From Gamarada debralockiae (Eukaryota > Ascomycota > Leotiomycetes > Helotiales > Hyphodiscaceae): DNA of 25,346 nt. The translations under genes and the position numbers were made by a program. The first letter of the stretch is position 1. Each line of letters begins with the position of its first letter. The stretch covers positions 1 through 25,346 of the forward strand of contig NXFV01001971.1 of NCBI GenBank assembly GCA_002803225.1, read 5' to 3'. The notes beneath the pieces were generated by a model. The model saw only the letters and a program-made list of their open reading frames with translations. It did not search any database and had not been told where the DNA came from. This document shows positions 1-6,775 of this stretch, in pieces.

Positions 1-1037
1 AGCGCGTCTGCCACATATTGGGCAAGAATATAGGAGGAAACAAGAAGGTCGAATCCGCGTTCTCGTGAGACGCGTTTCTAGCGCTTGAGGGATGTTGGTT
101 GGAACGCTAATCCCTTCCTTGTTGGGTCTAGTCTGTATTTTCCCCTCTTTTGAATGATAAAGGGCGTATCCCCCTCCTTGATTTTTTACGCTCCTGAGAT
201 ATCAAGCTAGTCAAGAATTTATGATATTTCGCCCCGAAAACAGTCCCAACTGACAAGGGAGGAATCAGAGACCCCCATCCAATCGAATATCTCCTTCGGT
301 TTGACCCTATATTCGTAGAGTGTGAGAGCCTGCACGCGTACGCCGATGTCGTAGTTGATTGGAGACATTATAGAGGTGTCGATGCTGAAGTTCAGGCTAA
401 TAGTGAGTTAGCATGAAGCTATTCAGTCGAAAAATGGAGAATCGACCCCCTTTTGCCCTAGCATTTCCTATTTGGGAAACCACTGTAGCATCCCTGTAGA
501 CCCCCCGGTAGGCAATTTGGCAAGGGTCAGGACTTTTGAACCGATGCTCCGAATATCTACTGTAATGCTTGTTTATCCATTAATATAGCGTCTGACATAC
601 AGGTTGACATACCTATTACTCTGCCCGTTGTCTGATTTTACGAGTTTGCGGAGTAATTATGAAACGGATTCGAGATTGCCTTCCAGGTTGCGCTCGGTCA
701 GATACGTTGTATGCCAGCCTTGCTACGCCGCAATATTTTTTTAGCAGGGGTGGGGCAGATGAGTACGGGGCCGACCCAGGGCTGACCCACTCCTTGCCAA
801 TTAAACCCCACTTACTAGGGCTGGCGAAGGGTGAAGATAGTGCAGTAACACGATGGGATGCACCGAGGCATAATGTACTATGTATATATACACTACCGTG
901 GCTGTATCGGATCATTTTCGTTGGTCCCCAGCCCCTGAGTCGATTCAACTGCCACCTCTTAGCGCCTGGGTTCTCTCTCCCTCGCAAAGCATCGCAATCG
1001 CCGACAATCAATCTTTCAACTCATACTCATAGCCATC
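1..1037. other. 5' flank of the hemerythrin-like gene, no gene recognised
   Basis: No open frame here looks like a protein. Overlapping frames on both strands at 616-1069 have no recognisable motif and run across the true start of the next gene. The stretch before the ATG at 1038 is CA/TC-rich, as fungal 5' leaders often are. I see no RNA gene and no repeat. Confidence 0.5.
883..890 (+). promoter_or_regulatory. TATA-like element upstream of the hemerythrin-like gene
   Basis: An uninterrupted TATATATA lies about 150 nt before the ATG at 1038, a plausible distance for a core promoter with a leader of roughly 100 nt. This is position and motif only. Confidence 0.35.
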
Positions 1038-1956
1038 ATGGCTCATGCATCTTGGGTACGTGTTTCTGAATCTCCTGTCTTGTTAAAGCTAACACCACGT
1101 GTAGGCAGATGGACCGTTTCCTTTAATTCCCACGTCGAAAAGCTCCAAACAAGATGGTGAACCAACAGCTATCTGGGTGGCCGATGATATGGCCAACACT
1201 CATAATGTGATGATTCGACAGATGAATTCCATGTACCTCCAGGCCCCGTATGTCACGTTGGAAGATGATCAACATGACTTATGCCAATATGCCGTCTTTT
1301 GGAAAGAATTTCTCCAGTGAGCAAACCAAGCTTTGAAACCTACCAGTTCAATTACTAAGTTTAAAAGTCATCACCATGACCTCGAGGAGACGCGATTATT
1401 CCCAGATGTCGAGAAGATAACCGGCGAGGCGGGCATTATGGAACGGAATGTTGTACAACATCACGCATTCCTTCCTGCATTGGAGGCATTCGGGCAATAC
1501 GCCGAGGACTGCTTGAGCAAGAAGAAAACTTTCGACGCTAAACATTTTATTAGCTTAATGGACGGGTTTGGGCCAACATTGTCTACTCACTTGAAGGATG
1601 AGATTGAGACTTTGCGAGGTCTGGGTAAATACAACGTCCAAGAAATCAAAAAAGCCTATATGCTTCTTGCCGCAGATGCTCAGAAGGCGAGCAAGGTAGA
1701 TTCTAGCCCTCCATAATTATGTTTGGACATGGCCCCCATTTACTGACTTTTTGTATAGACGACTGTCTTTCCATTGGTGTGTGGTGCCCGCGATGTAACA
1801 TATGAAGGAGGCTGTTCATGGCCCGGATTCCCCTTTTTTGTACCGTATATGGTTGATTATGTCTTTGCTGGAAAATATAGGTCGGTCTGGAGGTTTAATC
1901 CCTCTACAATGCATGGAAAGCCGCGTCCTCTCCACTTCTTGCCCAGCGAGAAGTAG
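1038..1956 (+). CDS. hemerythrin-like (HHE cation-binding) domain protein
   Basis: Four exons joined in frame give 251 residues: 1038-1055, 1105-1316, 1368-1695 and 1759-1956. The introns are GT-AG; the third has a clean branch site (TTTACTGAC) 11 nt before its AG. The product has the spaced ligands of an HHE domain: a His in THNVM, then HHHHDLEET created exactly at the exon 2/3 junction, HH in VQHHAF, and HLKDE near the end of the four-helix bundle. The C-terminal tail (FPFFVPYMVDYVF...WRFNPSTMHGKPRPL) is the conserved tail of fungal members. Family knowledge: HHE proteins bind a di-iron centre and are linked to oxygen, NO or iron sensing; the substrate of this one is unknown. The first exon codes for only six residues, but the frame and the start context (ATCATGG) support it. 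It is next to the oxygenase, transcribed toward it. Confidence 0.87.
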
Positions 1957-2203
1957 ATGAAAGTTTCTGTGGCAGCGCCAAGCACTTCACAAAATGATAC
2001 ACGTGTTTACGTGGCTAGCTTGTAATTGTTGGGAGACTGTAATGTTTGAAATTGAATCTATTCTTGGCCAACTTTTCTCTTTCCGAACAACTTCACATCT
2101 ACACTTGATGTTGAATCAAAGTGTTAACAGGCCCGGTGTCCAAGTCCCCGATCTTCTTAAAACTTCATCCATTGAACCAAATTAAAGTAGCTCAAAATAG
2201 TGA

Positions 2204-3096
2204 TTATACTTGGAATGCTCCTTTGCCCGTATTCTCAACTTTGCAAGCTGCTTGCCTCTTCCTAGTCCAATCCACTGCCAGCATGCCTTCCCACGGAGCC
2301 CTCTCCGTGTTTTCATCCACGCAAGTTGGCACAATTTCAATTTTGACCTTAGGCCCAACGCCTAGGAAAAAAGGCATAGAGACTCGCTCATCCCTACTCA
2401 CATTCCTCGCTCGGTGGACGTCGCTGATAAATCTGCCGTTCGTTATTAAAGACATCAGATCCCCCAAGTTGCATATCAAAGTGTCGGGAATAGGATTCAC
2501 TTTTATCCAATCTCCCCCGGGTGATAAGACTTGCAGCCCGGGGTGATCTTGCCAGAGGAGGGTGATGAGGCCGAAGTCAGTGTGTGATCCCAGGCCTACG
2601 TGCTCAATACTTTCTTCGCCGTTCGTTCCAGTATTGACAGTATTAGGAGTAGGAAAGTAGTTGAGCGCGAGTCCCGCAAATGGCTGGGCAATCATCTCAT
2701 CGAAGTAGTCCTCTGGCAACTCCAATGCGAGTGCACATGTGCGAATCAGTCGTCGTACTAACTGAAGTCTAGCCGTGAAACAGTCGGTCATGGCTGTTTG
2801 GAAAGATGGAACTGAAGCTGTTTTTTCCCATGGAAACTCTTGATACACGCCTCCAGTTGGATACCCCGGCAGCTTCGAATTCGTATCCATCGAAGGCCGG
2901 TATTGTAACTTGAATTTCTCGTACACATCGATTGGCTCGGTTTTGTTGATTTGTTCATTGTTGATACCCGTATATCCTTCAATCTCGTGATCAAAATGCA
3001 CCTCTTCTTTTACTTCGAGCGGCTGCCGAAAAAAGTCCAGGGTTGCCTCAACTGCAGCTTTTGCGACAGAGTTGGGAATGCCGTGGTTAGTAAGTA
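2204..3096 (-). CDS. 2-oxoglutarate/Fe(II)-dependent oxygenase, 5' end missing
   Basis: An open frame of 296 codons runs leftward from an apparent acceptor (TTTTAG) at 3097 to TAA at 2204. It begins LTNHGIP, the conserved N-terminal-third motif of isopenicillin-N-synthase-like enzymes, followed by LDFFRQPLEVKEEV. The iron ligands are in GSHTDFGLITLL (His, Asp) and SDVHRARN (His); the 2-oxoglutarate site is ERVSMPFF (Arg, Ser). Such enzymes hydroxylate, desaturate or cyclise small molecules. Family members usually run 320-370 residues, so about 40-50 N-terminal residues, including the usual 'IPVIDLS'-like strand, are absent. No candidate exon was found in the ~400 bp before the methyltransferase. 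The first possible start in frame is a GTG at 3001, which would lose NHGIP. Probably a recently truncated gene, or one with a first exon that I cannot see. Confidence 0.75.
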
Positions 3097-3499
3097 CTAA
3101 AATTTAAAACTAATTAATTATAAGTATATATTAAAAATTTAAATTACACTTATAGCTTATAGGAAATTCATCTATTCTAGCGCTAGTATACTTATTGGCT
3201 AGGTATACTTATCTAGGGTAATGCTTATAGTGAGGTTTTACTATACCACTAAAGTAATGCGAGTTTATAGACCGGACTGTATAATGTGTAGAGTGTAAAT
3301 GTCGCAAATTCCCCCAAACAAAACAAAACCCCCTGCTAGCGCTGATAATGTCTCACCGGAACGATGCAATAAGAATCTGGGTCATTTTACACCGAAATAT
3401 TCTATACCATCTCGTGTATTTGATGATTTGCTAATATTCCGAACGCATTGTTCTCAATTTTGAAATCCTACTAGGAGTCCTGCGCCAGATATGCTGGAA
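3097..3499. other. AT-rich spacer between oxygenase 5' end and methyltransferase 3' end
   Basis: About 200 bp (3097-3281) are strongly A+T-rich with short direct repeats (TATACTTAT at about 3187 and 3205). The right part ends ...TATAGACCGGACTG followed by TA; read on the other strand it begins CAGTCCGGTCTATAA, which looks like the end of a TA-inserting transposon. A convincing left partner was not found, perhaps because of mutation. The rest (3282-3499) holds no gene. Confidence 0.4.
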
Positions 3500-4917
3500 T
3501 TACACAGCCTGTAATGTCATGACACATTCGTTGGTGTGCAATTGGTATACCACAGTGGTCAATCTCTTCAATCCAGCCTGAGTGAACACTTGATCCCATT
3601 GAGTTTGGGTGCGTTGACAAGAAGCATGTCCACAGAGCATTACCAAATCAATGGAAGTACTCCATGAGTTGGCTCCCACATCCGGGACAACCATCTCGTC
3701 AACTAGAATCCGCGACTCGTCCTCCATGGCTGCTCTGGTATTTTTCAAGATCTCTACGACCTTCTCATCAGGCCAATTGTGCAGAACAGTTCGGAAGTAG
3801 TAGAACTTAGCTCCTAAGTGAAGAGGAAAGTTAGCCCGCGGTTGGTCTAGATTCCAGAAAATTGCTTATGCATACCTTTGACCGGCTGTGGTGTGAAGAA
3901 ATCGTAAGTCATGTTCTCGACCCCTGGAGTCTGAATTGCCTTTTCAATGTTTTCCTGGCGATCCTGAAGCACAACACGCCCAGGAACATCGGGGTATTTC
4001 GCCTTGAACTCGGCATTTTGCATACCGACATTTCCACCAATGTTGACATAGACCGCCTTGTCTGGACTCCATGATTTGGTTTCTTCCTCGACGGGATAGA
4101 CCGAAAGCCATGTCTCTTGTGGTCCTTGGCGACGAATGGACATGAACTTTTGGAAAATTTGTAGGGTCTTGGGATTTTTCCGAAGCCAATCGAAACCGTC
4201 CTCTCCTTCTTCCAACTTGTAAGTATCTTGTAGAACGGAATGCAAAACATCACTCGGATTTTTGTAGCCGGTCTTTCGGAGATAAGTCGGGAGCTCAATG
4301 AACTGGGGCCCGAGGCCTGTGAAACTGAAAACAGCATGAGATGATGAGGAAGAGTGGAGAAGACTGAACATGGAAACTCACAACCAGTCGATGCCAGCCT
4401 CAACAGCTGGAACGCACAGATTTCTGCTGACCTGATTGTTCTGGAAACTGTCGATTCCTGTTTGACTCAAAATGCCCACAGCAGAGAGATGTCTCAATAG
4501 GCGTCCTATCTCATATCAGAAAGAACTGTGAGATTCGACAGCAACACATACCCAGAAGAACGGGACTGGCTCCGGTAGCCTTGGAGATCTCATCAATTGT
4601 CAACGGTCCATCGCTCTCAGAGAGCAGATGAAACAGCTTAAGGTCAAAGCCTGTACGAACTACGGAAGTTGTCAAACCCTAGACATTAGTTGAATATTAG
4701 TCAACGACCTGCTCTTTATTTTTATTTTTTTTAATCTCCATCTCCCCCACCTTGAGACTGGAGAGTTTTGACTTACACCAAAAGCAATCCTTTCCAGTGT
4801 GTTGTCAGGAGTTTCCAGCGAGTTGGCCAGGTCTCGAAGCTTCAGGGAGAGCGCTATCTTGGTCTTATCATCAGCGGTGCTGATGAACTTCTTGACTGGG
4901 TTCAAAATGTTGTCCAT
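3500..4917 (-). CDS. SAM-dependent O-methyltransferase (fungal COMT / sterigmatocystin-OMT type)
   Basis: Five exons on the minus strand, 4917-4777, 4678-4552, 4505-4382, 4324-3876 and 3813-3500, join in frame to 384 residues, the usual family length. Introns are GT-AG and 46-98 bp. The N-terminal half is the winged-helix dimerisation domain (DLKLFHLLSESDGPLTIDEI...LLGRLLRHLSAVGIL). The C-terminal half is the SAM fold, with a glycine-rich loop read as YVNIGGNVGMQ, an acidic strand end (RVVLQD), and LHNWPD carrying the catalytic His. Family knowledge: these enzymes methylate phenolic hydroxyls of fungal aromatic metabolites. The glycine loop is unusual, with Asn where the family mostly has Asp (V-D-x-G-G-G). 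Its 5' end faces the synthetase gene across a transposon-filled gap, so joint regulation was plausible before the insertions. Specific substrate unknown. Confidence 0.87.
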
Positions 4918-5165
4918 TTTTTAATATCTAGCGGATGCTAGAGTATCAAGTCAGAATCTGAATTAATAGAAACAGAAAGTAGTATACTCGAGGGAGCAAA
5001 AGACTGGGAAGAATCAGATTCTCTTTTTTTCTGTCTTTCCTGAGAACCCAGGTTTTCGAAATTGAAGTATTTCAGGCCTACGCGAAAGTTACTAGCTCAG
5101 CCCCGGTGACCAGGAACCCGGAAGGAACACGTAAAGGGCAAAAATCGAAAGACTAGCGTCTGATT
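4918..5165. other. promoter side of the O-methyltransferase gene
   Basis: Non-coding sequence before the minus-strand methyltransferase start. It includes a T-rich/TTTTTTTC tract and ends where the hAT-like element begins. No clear TATA or binding site. Confidence 0.35.
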
Positions 5166-5416
5166 TACGGTTGGCACTTTTTTACAGAATTTAGAGTTAT
5201 CTTTATAAAATTTAAAAAATAGGAGGGGTCTTCGTTTTCAGAAAGAATGTATGACTAATATGACTAAACCTATTCGGGCTAGCATATGATCACGTAAATA
5301 ATAGTTTCAACACTAACAAGAGCTCTTTACCAAAACAACGCCCTTTAGTACTACTAATATCTCTACTACATTACTATTCCTTTTAGCAGAGATGAGCCAT
5401 ATCAAGAATATTGAAG

Positions 5417-5448
5417 GTGGGGAGGGGGGAGGGGAGGGGATTGGGGGG
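5417..5448 (+). repeat. G-rich polypurine tract, potential G-quadruplex
   Basis: Five runs of four to six G separated by one to three bases lie within 32 nt in the left arm of the hAT-like element. Four such runs are enough for an intramolecular quadruplex. It stands out against AT-rich surroundings. Confidence 0.55.
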
Positions 5449-5474
5449 CTTAATTTAGACGATTCTTAGCGTTA

Positions 5475-5903
5475 GAAGAGTTCACCGTACAGCCGGCCAC
5501 ACCCCTCCTCCGGCCACTTTTTGCAGTGCTTTGTATAGTAACACCTCACAGAAAAATAATAAAATAGATCTAGCAATTATTTCTCATAGTGGATTTCTTC
5601 TATTCTTAGAAACCTTATTAACTCGGTATCAGGATTTATAATTGTTTCGATATAATAGAAGATATTTTACACTGATTTTGAGTAATTCTTTCGGCTACCG
5701 TAGTATTATTTACTTATTATTCAATGAATTGTTAAATCAGTTAAACTTTTTTTTAAAGCAGTAATAGGAATATTATTCAAGGTAATAATATAATAAATAC
5801 TTATAGGCTTAATTTTTAGATTTTTGAGAGGTAGTGTTGTCATATAAAATGCACTGAAAAATGGCTGGAGGAGGGGTATGGCCGGAGGTACGGTGAACTC
5901 TTC
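5475..5903. mobile_element. TA-flanked MITE with ~60-bp terminal inverted repeats, nested in the hAT-like relic
   Basis: The left end begins GAAGAGTTCACCGTAC and the right end is its exact complement for the first 16 bases. Similarity continues (CCGGCCA-ACCCCTCCTCC-GCCA-TTTTT-CAGTGC) to about 60 bp at each end, with mostly C/T differences. The 429-bp element is flanked on both sides by TA (5473-5474, 5904-5905), the target preference of the Tc1/mariner/pogo superfamily. There is no transposase, so it is non-autonomous. Short frames inside it are not genes. Confidence 0.82.
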
Positions 5904-6041
5904 TATTAATAGATTTTTTATGCAGCTTATACATAGGTTTATGTACTCTTTATGCACTTTTTAAAGTATATACCGTACTTTTTTAAAACGTAGGCTTTTA
6001 CGTTCTTTCTACGTTTTAAAACGTAAAATACGCCAACCCTA

Positions 6042-6163
6042 ATCTGATTTACGCCGTGTCACAGCCCTATACAGGGGATAAAAGCCAATAAGAGGTGGTC
6101 TGTGCTCGCCAGGAGCCCCCGGCCCGGTCAGGCCGCCTTATCGGTATGGGCTGGACTACGCTA
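6042..6163. other. short spacer between two transposon relics
   Basis: A GC-richer stretch with GCCCCCGGCCCGGTCAGGCC-like sequence and no coding potential. It lies between the 8-bp flank of the hAT-like relic and the TA flank of the next element. Confidence 0.4.
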
Positions 6164-6395
6164 CTCGTGCTGCCCATAAGTTAGGCCGACCCACTTAGTA
6201 TAGTTTTAATAGCGAGAGACTGATTGATTGGGCCAACTACCTGTCAGCCTCAAAACTCTGAAGCAATTTCGACTAATAGGGAAGTAAACATAAACAAACC
6301 CTAGACATCTGCCCCGTTCTCTACCTAAAGTACTGCCCTCTCTGGTTTAAACACCCTATTCTAAGTGGGTCGGCCTAACTTTTGGGCCGCACGAG
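6164..6395. mobile_element. TA-flanked MITE with 40-bp terminal inverted repeats
   Basis: The left end (6164-6203) begins CTCGTGCTGCCCATAAGTTA and contains GGCCGACCCACTTAG. The right end (6356-6395) is its inverted copy with three mismatches in 40 bases. TA lies on both sides (6162-6163, 6396-6397). The 232-bp length and lack of coding capacity make it a miniature element of a TA-inserting superfamily. Its ends are unrelated to those at 5475-5903. It sits about 380 bp before the synthetase start and may form part of that gene's promoter. Confidence 0.82.
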
Positions 6396-6775
6396 TACGT
6401 ACGCACATGAAAATAGAAAGAAATTACGGAGCTTGCCGCTCAATGTTGTAAGTACGAGCGCTCGAAACATGACCGAAGACCTCGCTCCCATTTCAAGCAG
6501 GTCCCCCGATGTACAAAAAAGCCCCCCATTTTTCCTCACCGCTCAATGTCGTATTGTAAGCACTGGAAGTCTAGCTCAAGACCTTGTTCAAAGACAAACA
6601 ACTCGTTCATCCATTGCTCTTTGTCTCTCTCCGACTTCTCAGAGTTATTCTAGGGTGGGTGAGGCTATACAAGGAGACTATACCTCGCTAGCCTCCTCCT
6701 CGTACCACCAGTCTATCCTGTTACACTCTGGGATCGGTGTTATCAACACTTTGAAACCATTTTTGAAGAAGAATA
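6396..6775 (+). promoter_or_regulatory. probable promoter and leader of the NRPS-like gene
   Basis: Non-coding sequence between the MITE and the synthetase ATG. A 149-codon frame starting at 6382 crosses the MITE end and overlaps the synthetase start in another frame, with no recognisable motif; I treat it as spurious. There is a CT-rich stretch (CTTTGTCTCTCTCCGACTTC) near 6620, typical of fungal promoters near transcription starts. Confidence 0.35.

Larger units (their letters stand above)
5166..6041. mobile_element. hAT-like non-autonomous DNA transposon relic
   Basis: Ends are inverted: the left reads TACGGTTGGCACTTTTTTAC, and the right, on the other strand, reads TAGGGTTGGCGTATTTTACG. 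Directly outside are near-identical 8-bp flanks, GTCTGATT (5158-5165) and ATCTGATT (6042-6049), which differ by one transition. An 8-bp duplication and ends of the form T-A-G-x-G fit the hAT superfamily. There is no transposase frame, and the interior is AT-rich. A second element is nested inside at 5475-5903; without it the body is about 445 bp. The terminal repeat is clear for roughly 14 bp and then fades, so the class call is an inference from the ends. Confidence 0.6.

Noticed and set aside
45..75. GGTCGAATCC-like tRNA T-arm motif
   Set aside because: No matching acceptor, D or anticodon arms could be paired around it.
616..1069. Long frames of 131 and 136 codons on opposite strands
   Set aside because: They overlap each other, lack motifs, and the plus one runs over the supported start of the hemerythrin-like gene.
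6010..6025. 16-bp perfect palindrome TACGTTTTAAAACGTA
   Set aside because: It lies in the subterminal part of the hAT-like relic and is probably part of that element, not a gene regulatory site.
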